Below are positions 31,485-40,973 of a stretch of 64,000 bases of DNA, piece by piece. Within the stretch, counting starts at the first letter, position 1; the number at the start of each line of letters is the position of its first letter. The position numbers and the translations under genes were made by a program. The notes under the pieces were generated by a model. It had not been told where the DNA came from and did no database searches. It saw only the letters and a list, made by a program, of their open reading frames with translations. This DNA is from JBPBQZ01 sp050955105 (lineage in GTDB: Bacteria > Pseudomonadota > Gammaproteobacteria > Burkholderiales > Burkholderiaceae), in NCBI GenBank assembly GCA_050955105.1, contig JBPBQZ010000014.1:20390-84389 (forward strand), in the 5' to 3' direction.

Positions 31485-33230
31485 CTACCGAATGATGCGT
31501 GCCACGCCGCGGCCGCGCGGATCAGCAGCCGCCTCGGGCGTATTGCCTTGCACTTCGATCGCCTGGATGTCGCCGCTGAACGCTTGCGTGTCGAGCTTGT
31601 AGCCGCGCAGCGTCAGTTGCTCGGCAAGATCGCCGCTGATCGGCATATAAGGTTCCGAGTAGATGACGTTGGGCGGCAGCAATTGATGATGGAAGCGCAT
31701 TGCCGCCACCGCCGCCGGCAGGGGCATCTTGAAATCATAGATGTTGCTGATGACCTGGAAGATAGACGTGAAAATGCGCGAGCCGCCCGGCGTGCCGATG
31801 ACCAGCGCGACCTTGCCATCCTTGGTGAGAATCGTCGGCGTCATCGAGGACAGCGGCCGCTTGCCCGATTCGATTGCGTTGGCGTCGCTGCCGACCACAC
31901 CGAACATATTGGCCGCCCCCACCTTGGCCGAGAAGTCATCCATTTCGTCGTTCAACAGGAAACCCGCGCCCGAAACCACCACACCCGAGCCGAAGTAGCC
32001 GTTGATGGTGTAGGTGTTCGATACCGCATTGCCCCATTTGTCGACCACCGAATAGTGGGTAGTTTCAGCTTTCTCCGGCATGGCGCTGCCCAGCCCCGGC
32101 AATACCGACTTGGTATCGGACGGGGTATCCGGATTGACTTCGGCCGCGCGCTTCTTCAGATAGTCGTCGGCGATCAACTGGGCCGTGGGTACCTTGTAGA
32201 AGTCTGGGTCCCCCAGATACTGGGCGCGATCGGCGAACACACGCTTCTCGATTTCGGCGACCAGGTGGACATATTGCGAGGTATTCAGCGGCACCGCTTC
32301 GAACTGGGCGGGCAACATCGCTTTCATCTTCAACATCTGCAGCAGACCGATGCCGCCGGAGCTGGGCGGCGGCGCGGTAATGACCTGGTAGCCATTCCAC
32401 TCGCCGACCACCGGATCCCGCCAGACGGCGCGATAGTCGCGTAAGTCGTCGACTGTGATCAGGCCATGGCCACGCATCGTCGCGGCCAGCAGATCGGCGG
32501 TGCGGCCGCGATAGAACTCGTCGGCGCCGTCGCTGGCAATGCGCTTGAGGGTTTCGGCCAATTCCGGCTGCTTGTACAGCACGCCCTGCTTCAGACCACC
32601 AAAGTAATCGTCGAAATTGGTTTTGCCGGCGAAGTCCTTGGAGGCCGCTTCCCGCCGTTGCTGCAATTGTTCGCTGACTTTGAAGCCGTCGGTCGCATAG
32701 TGAATCGCCGGCGCGAGCACTTGCTCCCATTTGAGCTTGCCGAAGCGCTTTTGCGCCTGCCACATGCCGGCGACGGTACCCGGCACGCCGACCGCGCGCG
32801 CGCCTACCAGGCTCATGCCCTTGATGACCGCGCCTTTGTCGTCCAGATACATATCGCGCGTGGCGGCGCGCGGCGCACGTTCGCGGTAATCGAGGAAATA
32901 GGGTTTGTTGTCGACGTACAGTGTCATGAAGCCGCCGCCACCGATATTGCCGGCCTCTGGATAGGTCACTGCGAGCGTAAAGGCGATGGCAACCGCCGCA
33001 TCAACCGCATTGCCGCCTTTCTGCAGGATTTCTTGCGCGGCGTCGGCGCTGTAGGAGTCGGCCACCGCGACCGCGGCGGACTGCAGCAGTGGCGGCGTTT
33101 TGGGCGCCGTTTTGGCGAGAACGGGCGTGACCCCGACGACCGTGACGCATAACACGGCAATAAGCTTGCTTGCCGTGCGCCGCAAATGATTGAAAAACGC
33201 TTTGCTCGGCGCGCTCGACGGACAAGACAT
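31485..33230 (-). CDS. ggt: Gamma-glutamyltransferase (periplasmic)
   Basis: A 581-residue pro-enzyme that self-cleaves to large and small subunits and hydrolyses or transfers the gamma-glutamyl group of glutathione. The catalytic nucleophile is Thr390 at the start of TTHYSVVDKWGNAVSNTYT. Other conserved blocks are GGGGFMTLYVDNKPYFLDYR and GTPGGSRIFTSIFQVI. The N-terminus is a signal peptide (hydrophobic stretch KLIAVLCVTVVGVTPVLA), so export is expected. It lies 159 bp downstream of alaS on the other side of the alaS promoter and reads away from glnS. Confidence 0.94.
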   Translation of the reverse strand: MSCPSSAPSKAFFNHLRRTASKLIAVLCVTVVGVTPVLAKTAPKTPPLLQSAAVAVADSYSADAAQEILQKGGNAVDAAVAIAFTLAVTYPEAGNIGGGGFMTLYVDNKPYFLDYRERAPRAATRDMYLDDKGAVIKGMSLVGARAVGVPGTVAGMWQAQKRFGKLKWEQVLAPAIHYATDGFKVSEQLQQRREAASKDFAGKTNFDDYFGGLKQGVLYKQPELAETLKRIASDGADEFYRGRTADLLAATMRGHGLITVDDLRDYRAVWRDPVVGEWNGYQVITAPPPSSGGIGLLQMLKMKAMLPAQFEAVPLNTSQYVHLVAEIEKRVFADRAQYLGDPDFYKVPTAQLIADDYLKKRAAEVNPDTPSDTKSVLPGLGSAMPEKAETTHYSVVDKWGNAVSNTYTINGYFGSGVVVSGAGFLLNDEMDDFSAKVGAANMFGVVGSDANAIESGKRPLSSMTPTILTKDGKVALVIGTPGGSRIFTSIFQVISNIYDFKMPLPAAVAAMRFHHQLLPPNVIYSEPYMPISGDLAEQLTLRGYKLDTQAFSGDIQAIEVQGNTPEAAADPRGRGVARIIR

Positions 33231-33451
33231 GCTGTTCTCCCTGCTGATACGGAAGCCGCAATCTTGCCCCGGCGGCGGGCGCCGCGCAACCGAACAGGCT
33301 AAACGGCCTAGGTTTTGAAGACTATTGCCAAGAAATCATCGATATCGAGCGCATGACGTGCGGCCACCACGCCCGCGCCCGGGGCGCTGCGGTAAAATGC
33401 GCTTCGACCTTCTGAGCCGCAGCGCCCTTCGGACCGCGGGATTCCATAAGC

Positions 33452-35155
33452 ATGAGCACTGAACGCACCGCCTCAACCCCCGCTACGAATTTCATTCGAA
33501 ATATCATCGACGACGACCAGCGCTCGGGCAAATGGCAAGGTCGCGTCGAGACGCGCTTCCCGCCCGAGCCGAATGGCTATCTGCATATCGGTCATGCCAA
33601 GAGCATCTGTGTGAACTTCGGCATCGCCCGCGACTACGGCGGTGTTTGCCATCTGCGTTTCGACGATACCAATCCTGACAAGGAAAGCACCGAATATGTC
33701 GACGCGATCGTCGACATGGTGACCTGGTTGGGCTTTTCCTGGAACAAGGACGGCGTATCGCATCGCTATTACGCCAGCGATTATTTCGCGCAACTGTTCG
33801 CGCTGGCCGAAACCCTGATCGATCAGGGCGATGCCTATGTCGACAGCCAAAGCGCCGAGGCGATGCGCGCCGCGCGCGGCAGCCTGACCGAGCCGGGCAC
33901 GCCCTCGCCGTTTCGCGATCGCACGCCAGCCGAAAACCGCGATTTGTTCAGCCGCATGCGCGCGGGCGAATTCGCCGATGGCGAGCACGTGCTGCGTGCC
34001 AAGATCGACATGGCGTCGGCGAATGTGAATATGCGCGATCCGGTCATCTATCGGATTCGGCGCTCGCACCACCATCGCACCGGTGACGCCTGGTGCGTCT
34101 ATCCGCTCTATGACTACGCGCATTGCGTGTCGGACGCGATCGAAGGCATCACGCATTCGCTGTGCACGCTCGAGTTCGAAGACCACCGGCCGCTATACGA
34201 CTGGTTCCTCGAGAAGCTGGCGCAGGCGGGCAAGTTCACGCGGCCTTTGCCGCAGCAGATCGAATTCTCGCGCCTGAACCTGAGCTTTACCATCACCAGC
34301 AAGCGCAAGCTGCTGCAGCTGGTGCTCGATAAGCATGTCGAGGGCTGGGACGATCCGCGCCTGCCGACCTTGGTAGGGCTGCGCCGTCGTGGCTTTACCG
34401 CGTCCAGTATCCAGTTGTTCTGCGAACGGCTCGGTGTGTCGAAATCCGATTCATGGATCGACATGAGCTTGCTCGAACAGTCGCTGCGCGACGATCTCGA
34501 TCCGATCGCGCCGCGCGCCATCGCCGTGTTCGACCCGTTGAAATTGATTATCGATAATTTCCCGGAAGGCGTATCGGAACCTTGCAGTGCCCCGGTGCAT
34601 CCGCATCACCCGGAAATGGGCAGCCGCCACTTCAGCTTGTCACGCGAGCTGTGGATCGAACGCGAAGACTTCTCCGAGACGCCGCCGAAAGGATTCTTCC
34701 GCTTGTTCCCGGGCAATCGCGTGCGGCTGCGCTATGGTTTCGTGATCGAGTGCACGGGGGTGAGCCGCGATGCCGACGGCAACGTCAACGCCGTCCATTG
34801 CAACTACTTCGCCGACAGCAAATCAGGCACCGAAGGCGCGAATCTATATAAGGTGAAGGGCAATATCCATTGGCTGGACGCCGCCAGCGCGCGGCCCGCC
34901 GAAGTTCGACTGTACGACCGGCTGTTCCGCGAAGCGCAACCCGATGCCGGCGGCCGCAATTTTCTCGAAGCCATCAATCCGGATTCGAAACGGGTAATCC
35001 ACGCCTTCGTGGAACCCAGCGCGCACCAGGTCGCGCCCGATACCCGTCTGCAATTCGAACGACATGGTTATTTCGTCGCCGACCGGGTCGACTCGGCGCC
35101 GGGGAAACCGGTGTTCAATCGCATCGTCAGCCTCAGGGACAGCTGGGGGAAATAA
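33452..35155 (+). CDS. glnS: Glutaminyl-tRNA synthetase
   Basis: A class I synthetase of 567 residues that charges tRNA-Gln directly. The HIGH motif is in PPEPNGYLHIGHAKSICVNF, and the KMSKS equivalent is TSKRKLL. The Gln-specific tail with DRLF and SRELWIEREDF is present. A candidate -10 box (TAAAAT) lies at 33393-33398, between it and the divergent ggt. A bidirectional terminator follows. Confidence 0.97.
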   Translation: MSTERTASTPATNFIRNIIDDDQRSGKWQGRVETRFPPEPNGYLHIGHAKSICVNFGIARDYGGVCHLRFDDTNPDKESTEYVDAIVDMVTWLGFSWNKDGVSHRYYASDYFAQLFALAETLIDQGDAYVDSQSAEAMRAARGSLTEPGTPSPFRDRTPAENRDLFSRMRAGEFADGEHVLRAKIDMASANVNMRDPVIYRIRRSHHHRTGDAWCVYPLYDYAHCVSDAIEGITHSLCTLEFEDHRPLYDWFLEKLAQAGKFTRPLPQQIEFSRLNLSFTITSKRKLLQLVLDKHVEGWDDPRLPTLVGLRRRGFTASSIQLFCERLGVSKSDSWIDMSLLEQSLRDDLDPIAPRAIAVFDPLKLIIDNFPEGVSEPCSAPVHPHHPEMGSRHFSLSRELWIEREDFSETPPKGFFRLFPGNRVRLRYGFVIECTGVSRDADGNVNAVHCNYFADSKSGTEGANLYKVKGNIHWLDAASARPAEVRLYDRLFREAQPDAGGRNFLEAINPDSKRVIHAFVEPSAHQVAPDTRLQFERHGYFVADRVDSAPGKPVFNRIVSLRDSWGK

Positions 35156-35166
35156 GGCCTGCAACG

Positions 35167-35204
35167 AAAAAAAGCAGAAGGGACTCACATCCTTTCTGCT
35201 TTTT
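35167..35204. terminator. Bidirectional terminator between glnS and a small exported-protein gene
   Basis: AAAAGCAGAA pairs with TTCTGCTTTT around an approximately 12-base interior. It is flanked by a T-run on the plus side and an A-run on the other, so it can end transcripts from both strands. It lies 12 bp after glnS. Confidence 0.8.
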
Positions 35205-35270
35205 ACGTTTGACGCTGAACCGTCGCTGCGCGGGCGGACCGCGCGACAACGGTGTACCGTCGAATCGCTA

Positions 35271-35474
35271 TTACTTGGCAGCCGAAGCGGTGTCGGTCGA
35301 CGCGGCGCTAGCAGCGGCAGCCTTCTTCGCCTTCTTAGCCTTCTTCGCCTTGTGCGTGGTCTTCTTGGCCGAGCTGGCAGCCGGAGCCGTCGTAGCGGTG
35401 GTGTCGCTAGCGGTTTGGGCGAAAGCGCCGGTGGCGAAGAGGGCAGCGGTCAAGGCGATGAGCAGCTTGTTCAT
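35271..35474 (-). CDS. Small exported Ala/Lys/Thr-rich protein of unknown function
   Basis: A 67-residue protein. The first 20 residues are a clear signal peptide (MNKLLIALTAALFATGAFAQ, cleavage after AFA). The mature part is low complexity: a Thr/Ala stretch, then KKTTHKAKKAKKAKK, then an Ala/Ser tail. It resembles short basic periplasmic proteins common in Burkholderiales, and the function is not known. A possible ribosome site (TAGGAG) precedes the ATG. It converges on glnS and shares the terminator. Confidence 0.65.
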   Translation of the reverse strand: MNKLLIALTAALFATGAFAQTASDTTATTAPAASSAKKTTHKAKKAKKAKKAAAASAASTDTASAAK

Positions 35475-35729
35475 TTGAATAACTCCTAGGGATTTGTCAC
35501 GCGGACGTTCGCGTTACCGGCATTAACGATGCCCGCGCGGTGGCCGTTGACGTGTTTTCGAAATTTTTTTGGCGTGCCGACGCGGCCGATCCGATAAACG
35601 GCTCACGCCGCTTGAACGCGGCGACGCGCCATTGAATTGCGTCCTGGCCGCCCCAATTTGCCGTTGTAAGCTGATCACGCGCAATCATCGGCGGTGGCCG
35701 GTCGATTCGTCTGCTGGAGAGATACGAAA

Positions 35730-36578
35730 ATGGAAACCACGCTCGCAACATTTGAAAAAGACGTCATCGAAGCATCGAAACTCGTGCCCGTGCTGGTCGA
35801 CTTCTGGGCGCCGTGGTGCGGCCCTTGCCGCAGCCTGGGGCCGTTGCTGGAGAAACTGGAAGATGACTACGCCGGCCGGTTTCGCCTGGTGAAGATCAAT
35901 TCCGACGAAAATCCGGAGCTTTCAGCGCATTTCAAGATCCGCAGCATTCCCTATGTGGTGGCCTTCGCCGACGGCGCGCCAGTCGACCACTTCACGGGCG
36001 CGCTGCCGGAAGGTGAATTGCGGCGCTTCATCGATCGACTGATTCCGAATCCGCAGGCCCAGCAACGTCGCATCGCATTGCAGGCGATCGAGGCCGGCGA
36101 CCGCGCCGCAGCCTACGATGCCCTGCATGCGGCGCTGGCACTTGATCCAGGCTTCGACGAAGCGCGCCTCGACCTGATCGAGCTATTGATAGATGAGGCG
36201 CGCATCGATGATGCATTGACGCAGGTGGAACGGCTATCGCCGAAAACCACGCAAGGCATCGACGCGCGCTATAACGCGCTGAAAACGCGCCTCGATGCGG
36301 CGCACGCGGCGGCGCAACTGCCGGCGGCCGACGCCCTTGCCGACCGCGTCGAGCAGAATCCCGCCGATCTGGAGGCGCGTTTCGACCTGGCCAGTCGCTA
36401 CATCGCGGAACGGCGCTACGAGTCGGCGCTTGAGCATCTGCTGCAAATCGTCGTCCGAGATCGCAAGTTCCGCGACGACATTGGACGCAAGACCATGCTC
36501 TCGGTATTCGACCTGGCGGCGGAGGATGCGGCGCTGGTCGCGCGCTGGCGCAAGAAGCTCAGCAGCGCGCTGTATTGA
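35730..36578 (+). CDS. cnoX: Thioredoxin-TPR co-chaperone, CnoX/YbbN-like
   Basis: A 282-residue protein with an N-terminal thioredoxin domain carrying WCGPC (Cys30, Cys33) and a C-terminal half of tetratricopeptide-like helices. CnoX (YbbN) is a holdase that protects proteins from oxidative aggregation and delivers them to GroEL. E. coli CnoX lacks the active CxxC (it has SQHC), whereas this protein keeps a canonical redox pair, so it may also act as an oxidoreductase. The ATG at 35730 follows GGAGAG by 9 bases. Its stop is 4 bp from the convergent tcdA stop. Confidence 0.85.
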   Translation: METTLATFEKDVIEASKLVPVLVDFWAPWCGPCRSLGPLLEKLEDDYAGRFRLVKINSDENPELSAHFKIRSIPYVVAFADGAPVDHFTGALPEGELRRFIDRLIPNPQAQQRRIALQAIEAGDRAAAYDALHAALALDPGFDEARLDLIELLIDEARIDDALTQVERLSPKTTQGIDARYNALKTRLDAAHAAAQLPAADALADRVEQNPADLEARFDLASRYIAERRYESALEHLLQIVVRDRKFRDDIGRKTMLSVFDLAAEDAALVARWRKKLSSALY

Positions 36579-36582
36579 TGGG

Positions 36583-37458
36583 CTAAACGGCGGCCAAGGT
36601 ATTGAGTACATGCGCGGCCGCCGCGAAGCCGAATACCGCGGTGACGCAAACGCTCGAGCCGAAACCCGCACAACTCAGTCCGGCAGGGCCGCTGGCCGAT
36701 GGCACCGCGCCGGTGTCGAGCGGCGTCGGCACTGACAGATTCGATGGCTCCGCCGGCGCCGCGAGCGCTGCGTCGAACGCCGCGTCATCGGACGAGCTAG
36801 TAATCGGATAACGCACCGGCTCGCTCGAATAGACAGCCGGCACGCGAAAGCGCGCCTTCTTGCCCCGCGCGAAGTGATGCTCACGGCGCAATTGGTTGCG
36901 AACCTTGGCCAACAACGGATCTTGCACCGTCAACGCCAGGTCTTCGCGCGTCACACGCGTCGGATCAGTCTGTCCGCCGGCGGCACCGACCGTAATAACC
37001 GGCTGCCTATGCGCCACGCACCAGGCGATCAACGCGGTTTTATGGCGCGCCGCGTCGATCGCATCGATCACGAAGTCGAAACCGCCGCCCAGCAACTGTT
37101 CGACGTTGTGCGCCTCCAGAAAATCTTCCACTACCGTGACTCGGCAAGCCGGATCGATCAAGACGATGCGCTCGGCCATCGCCTGTGCCTTGGACTTGCC
37201 GTAATTGCCATCCAGCGCATGCAATTGCCGATTGGTATTGCTCTCGGCGACATGATCAAGATCGATCAGTGTGAGCGCACCGATGGCACTGCGGGCGAGC
37301 GCTTCGGCGGCCCAGGAACCGACTCCGCCCAGGCCGACAATCGCCACGTGCGAGCGTTCGAAACGGCTCAGGGCCTGATCGCCGTAAAGTCGCGCCACAC
37401 CGCCGAAACGTCGCGCTCGGTCGGCCGTCAGAGAATCGTCAAACAATAGGTCGGCCAT
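36583..37458 (-). CDS. tcdA: tRNA threonylcarbamoyladenosine dehydratase TcdA (HesA/MoeB/ThiF fold)
   Basis: Cyclises t6A37 in tRNA, with ATP, to the hydantoin form ct6A; t6A itself is made by TsaD, which is also in this window. The 291-residue protein has the E1-like ATP-binding GLGGVGSWAAEALARSAIG, ALTLIDLDHVAESNTNRQL and DFVIDAIDAARHKT. A stretch of about 30 residues near 217-260 (SDDAAFDAALAAPAEPSN) is an acidic low-complexity insertion relative to E. coli TcdA. The start at 37458 (MADLLFDDSL) is used; an ATG 24 bases upstream is possible. Confidence 0.9.
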   Translation of the reverse strand: MADLLFDDSLTADRARRFGGVARLYGDQALSRFERSHVAIVGLGGVGSWAAEALARSAIGALTLIDLDHVAESNTNRQLHALDGNYGKSKAQAMAERIVLIDPACRVTVVEDFLEAHNVEQLLGGGFDFVIDAIDAARHKTALIAWCVAHRQPVITVGAAGGQTDPTRVTREDLALTVQDPLLAKVRNQLRREHHFARGKKARFRVPAVYSSEPVRYPITSSSDDAAFDAALAAPAEPSNLSVPTPLDTGAVPSASGPAGLSCAGFGSSVCVTAVFGFAAAAHVLNTLAAV

Positions 37459-37705
37459 GGATGGTTTCGGTTGGTGCAGCAAGAAAAAGAAGCGCGTGAA
37501 AGCGTAAGCGTTTTGTAGGAATCGACGATTTGCGGCCCAGCCGGATGTCGCCCCCCACTATTTTGCACGAAACACGTAGCCGATTTTTGGTAAAAAGGCA
37601 CGCGCATTGTGGTTTTTGGGACGCGCGGGCGCGCTCCCGGCGCGGCCCGATTTTGTCATTAGGGCTATACTTGCGGGCGTTGATCCGCTGCCCGAGACCT
37701 AAGTC

Positions 37706-38344
37706 GTGACTGAATTTGCCGACCTCCGCAAGACGTACTCGCTGAGCGCGCTGATCGAAGAAGATGTCGATCATGATCCGGTCAGACAATTTGTCGCGTG
37801 GTTCGACCAAGCCATCGCATCGCAAGTTGCCGAGCCGAACGCAATGACGCTCGCGACCGTCGACGCTGACAACAAGCCGTCGGCACGAATTGTATTGGTC
37901 AAGGGCGTGGATGCACGGGGGTTTACGTTTTTCACCAACTATCAAAGTCGAAAAGGTCGCGAGCTGGCCGAAAATCCTGCCGCGAGCCTGCTGTTCTGGT
38001 GGACCGAACTCGAACGGCAAGTGCGTATCGAGGGCGTTATCTCGAAAGTCGACGCGCTGGAAAGTGATGCGTATTACGCCTCTCGGCCGCTCGATTCGCG
38101 GCTCGGTGCCTGGGCTTCAGACCAAAGCGCAGTAGTGCCGGATCGACGTGAGATGGAACGCCGCGAGGCGCAATTCCGTCAGAAATTTGGAGACAGTCCG
38201 CCGCGGCCGCCGCACTGGGGAGGCTACCGCTTGAGGCCGGACGTATTTGAATTCTGGCAGGGACGTCCGTCCCGACTGCATGACCGCATCCGTTATGTCC
38301 GCGAGGCGGACGAAGTATGGCGCATCGAGCGCCTGTTCCCCTGA
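37706..38344 (+). CDS. pdxH: Pyridoxamine 5'-phosphate oxidase
   Basis: Oxidises pyridoxine or pyridoxamine 5'-phosphate to PLP with FMN. The 212-residue protein shows [39 protein letters not shown] and the C-terminal substrate region [20 protein letters not shown]. The start codon is GTG at 37706. TATACT at 37666-37671 is a candidate -10 box 34 bases upstream. It is divergent from tcdA. Confidence 0.96.
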   Translation: MTEFADLRKTYSLSALIEEDVDHDPVRQFVAWFDQAIASQVAEPNAMTLATVDADNKPSARIVLVKGVDARGFTFFTNYQSRKGRELAENPAASLLFWWTELERQVRIEGVISKVDALESDAYYASRPLDSRLGAWASDQSAVVPDRREMERREAQFRQKFGDSPPRPPHWGGYRLRPDVFEFWQGRPSRLHDRIRYVREADEVWRIERLFP

Positions 38345-38508
38345 GAATAATAATCGAGACGGCCCGGCCGGAGCCGTCTCAGAGCGAGCCGGTTGGAGGC
38401 GTACGGGCGTAAAGCCGGTGCCTCCCGTTGATCGAGCGATCCGGCCGCCCGATTTGCCCCTCCGGCAGATGCGTGTTGCAACGATACAGTCGAGTACGGA
38501 GAACCAAA

Positions 38509-39729
38509 ATGTTTTGGGAGAAGAAGCTGGCGCAGTGGGTCGGGGACGTACGTAAAAAAGCGGATCTGCCGGCGCGTCTGGAGTTGTGGGATGGTCAGAA
38601 GTATGACTTTGGTTCGTTCGAAACGCCGCGGGTAACCGTGCGCGTCAATGGCGCCGCGGCGCTACCGTATTTGCTGGAGCCGAGTCTCGATAATCTCGGT
38701 GAAGCATACGTTCAGGGCAAAATCGATTTGCTGGGCGATCTCAACGAGATCATTCGCATCGGCTATTCCTTGGCCAATACGACCATCACCGCGCCGAACA
38801 AGCTGGCGCGCGTAACGCGCTACTTCACGCATTCGAAGGCGTCGGATAAAAAAGCCATCCAGTATCACTACGACGTTTCCAACGAGTTTTATCAGTTGTG
38901 GCTCGACGAGCGGATGGTCTATTCCTGCGCTTATTTCGAGAACGGCGATGAAGACCTGGCGACCGCGCAACTGAAGAAAATCGATCACATTCTCACGAAG
39001 ATCGAATTGCGCGAAGGCCAGACGCTGCTGGATATCGGCTGCGGCTGGGGCGCATTGGTGATTCGCGCCGCGCAGAAGTTCGGCGCGCGTTGCGTCGGCG
39101 TCACGCTGTCGCAAAATCAATTCGATCTGGCGACCGAGCGCGTCAAGGCGGCCGGGCTGTCGGACAAGATCGAAATTCGGCTGCAGGATTATCGAGATGT
39201 GCAAGGGCAGTTCGACCGCATCACCAGCGTCGGCATGTTCGAACACGTGGGCAAGAAGAACCTGCCGACTTACTTCGCCAAAGTGAATTCGCTGTTGGTG
39301 GAAGACGGTATCGTCATGAACCACGGCATTACCTCAAGCGATGCCGACAGTGGTGAGACGTCACACGGCGGCGGCGAATTTATCGACAAGTATGTGTTTC
39401 CCGACGGCGAACTGCCGCACGTTAGCCTGGCGATCGGGGCCATGCAGCGCGGCGGCCTCGAAGCATTCGATATCGAATGCCTGCGCCGGCACTATGCGCA
39501 AACGCTCAATTTCTGGGCCGAGAGCTTCGAGAAGAATGCCGACAAGGCGCGCACCCTGGTAGACGATGAGAAGTTCCGCATCTGGCGTGTCTATCTGGCA
39601 GGCTGCGCCTATGCCTTCGAAAACGACGACGTGTCGATCTATCAGATCGTTGGGCGCAAGGCCGGCCGCAAAGCCAGCACGCTGCCGTGGTCACGCCGTT
39701 ATATCTATGAAGGCAAGCGCGGCGACTGA
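38509..39729 (+). CDS. cfa: Cyclopropane-fatty-acyl-phospholipid synthase
   Basis: A SAM-dependent methyltransferase of 406 residues that adds a methylene bridge to unsaturated acyl chains of membrane phospholipids. The SAM site is LLDIGCGWGALVIRAAQKFG, and the bicarbonate and active-site region includes YHYDVSNEFYQLWLDERMVYS and YLAGCAYAFENDDVSIYQIV. The ATG at 38509 has a GGAGA box 6 bases before it, while an upstream in-frame ATG (38428) is not family-like. It follows pdxH. Confidence 0.95.
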   Translation: MFWEKKLAQWVGDVRKKADLPARLELWDGQKYDFGSFETPRVTVRVNGAAALPYLLEPSLDNLGEAYVQGKIDLLGDLNEIIRIGYSLANTTITAPNKLARVTRYFTHSKASDKKAIQYHYDVSNEFYQLWLDERMVYSCAYFENGDEDLATAQLKKIDHILTKIELREGQTLLDIGCGWGALVIRAAQKFGARCVGVTLSQNQFDLATERVKAAGLSDKIEIRLQDYRDVQGQFDRITSVGMFEHVGKKNLPTYFAKVNSLLVEDGIVMNHGITSSDADSGETSHGGGEFIDKYVFPDGELPHVSLAIGAMQRGGLEAFDIECLRRHYAQTLNFWAESFEKNADKARTLVDDEKFRIWRVYLAGCAYAFENDDVSIYQIVGRKAGRKASTLPWSRRYIYEGKRGD

Positions 39730-39750
39730 GCTTGAACGGCGCTTGAAATA

Positions 39751-39785
39751 GCACGAGCCGGGCTGCGGTCTAGCCCGGCTCGTGC
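39751..39785. repeat. Strong hairpin between convergent cfa and msrA, possible terminator
   Basis: The arms GCACGAGCCGGGCT and AGCCCGGCTCGTGC pair perfectly over 14 bp around a 7-base loop. The downstream sequence is only CGTTCTTG, so it is a weak canonical terminator, but the stem could stop or protect both convergent transcripts. Confidence 0.6.
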
Positions 39786-39800
39786 CGTTCTTGTGCCTTG

Positions 39801-40358
39801 CTAGCCGCCTCGGCTACGTAGCCGATCGGCGAATTGCTTGCGGAATTTCGCGACTTTGGGTGCGACCACGAATGCGCAGTAGCCTTGCTCAGGATGCTGC
39901 GCAAAGTAGTTCTGATGATATTTTTCGGCCGGCCAGTAGTTGCCGCCTTCCAGCGGACGAACCTCGGTGACGATCGGCGCGTCGTAAAGGCGCTGCTGTG
40001 CCAGTTCTTCGATCAGCTCGCGCGCGGTTTCGAGCTGCGCCGGCGAATGCGTGAAGATCGCCGAGCGATACTGAGTGCCGACGTCATTACCCTGACGGTT
40101 CAGCGTTGTGGGATCGTGCACTGCAAAAAAGATACGCAGCACGTCGCGGTAACTGATGATCGACGGGTCGAAGTCGAGCTTGACTACCTCGGCGTGGCCA
40201 GTGCGGCCCGAACATACCTGCTCGTAGCTGGGGTTCGGAACGGTGCCCGCAGCGTAACCGGACTCGACCGCCAGCACGCCCTTCACGTCCAGAAACACCG
40301 CTTCCACGCACCAAAAGCAGCCGCCGCCCAACGTTGCTGTCTCGGTTTGTTCCGACAT
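39801..40358 (-). CDS. msrA: Peptide methionine-S-sulfoxide reductase MsrA
   Basis: Reduces methionine-S-sulfoxide in proteins. The 185-residue protein has the catalytic GGGCFWCVEAVF near the start, with the resolving segment QGYCAFVVAPKVAKFRKQF at the end. The ATG at 40358 is the family start (MSEQTETATLGG); a longer upstream frame is not conserved. It converges on cfa. Confidence 0.96.
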   Translation of the reverse strand: MSEQTETATLGGGCFWCVEAVFLDVKGVLAVESGYAAGTVPNPSYEQVCSGRTGHAEVVKLDFDPSIISYRDVLRIFFAVHDPTTLNRQGNDVGTQYRSAIFTHSPAQLETARELIEELAQQRLYDAPIVTEVRPLEGGNYWPAEKYHQNYFAQHPEQGYCAFVVAPKVAKFRKQFADRLRSRGG

Positions 40359-40578
40359 AACCTTCTCCGGTAGATGCGCCGCCGTGGTTTCGCAACGCAA
40401 GCGCTCCAGATTAGCGCTTTTTGTGTCGATCCGCGTGGTAAGTATGGTGCGCTTGAACACCCGCGCCGCCTGGACGGCCCTTGCCGCAGCCAGATCTTGC
40501 ATTCAATTTGTTACGATTACCCGCTAGAACTTGCTGCGCGACATAGTCATCATGTCGAATATCAACAAGGAGAAACTG

Positions 40579-40854
40579 ATGTCGGATATAAAAACCGTTC
40601 TCACGGACGCAGAAGATCTTCTCAAACAAGCAGCCGGTACCACGGGTGAAAAGGCTGCCGAGCTGCGTGAAACCGCGTTGGCGCGTTTGCGCCAGGCTCG
40701 CGAAAAAGCCGCCGACGTGCAAGTCGTGGTCGTTGAGAAAGGTCGCAAAGCCGCGCGTGCTACCGACGATTATGTTCACGAAAAGCCGTGGCGTTCAATT
40801 GGCATTGCCGTCGCAGCAGGGGTAGCGCTCGGTCTCCTCATCAACCGGAATTGA
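40579..40854 (+). CDS. DUF883 family protein (ElaB/YqjD-like, inner-membrane-anchored)
   Basis: A 91-residue helical protein with a C-terminal membrane anchor (IGIAVAAGVALGLLINRN) preceded by EKPWRS, a conserved family feature. E. coli YqjD and ElaB bind ribosomes at the membrane in stationary phase; this protein's role is inferred by homology. The ATG at 40579 has AAGGAG 7 bases upstream, which favours it over the ATG at 40552. It heads a three-gene set with the same order as yqjD-yqjE-yqjK. Confidence 0.88.
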   Translation: MSDIKTVLTDAEDLLKQAAGTTGEKAAELRETALARLRQAREKAADVQVVVVEKGRKAARATDDYVHEKPWRSIGIAVAAGVALGLLINRN

Positions 40855-40973
40855 TGCCGGCATGCGGCGTTGTTGCCGCGGTACCGTGGCGTGGCCTTGC
40901 CAGCGGCACCGACGCGGCGCTACGGCCGAACGCGCTGCGCGCCTGACGGTGCCGGCATCGGCAGAGGAACGTT

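Noticed and set aside
38356..38380. GAGACGGC/GCCGTCTC hairpin after pdxH as a terminator
   Set aside because: The stem is sound but no T-tract follows, and cfa on the same strand starts about 130 bases later, so a terminator call is not supported.
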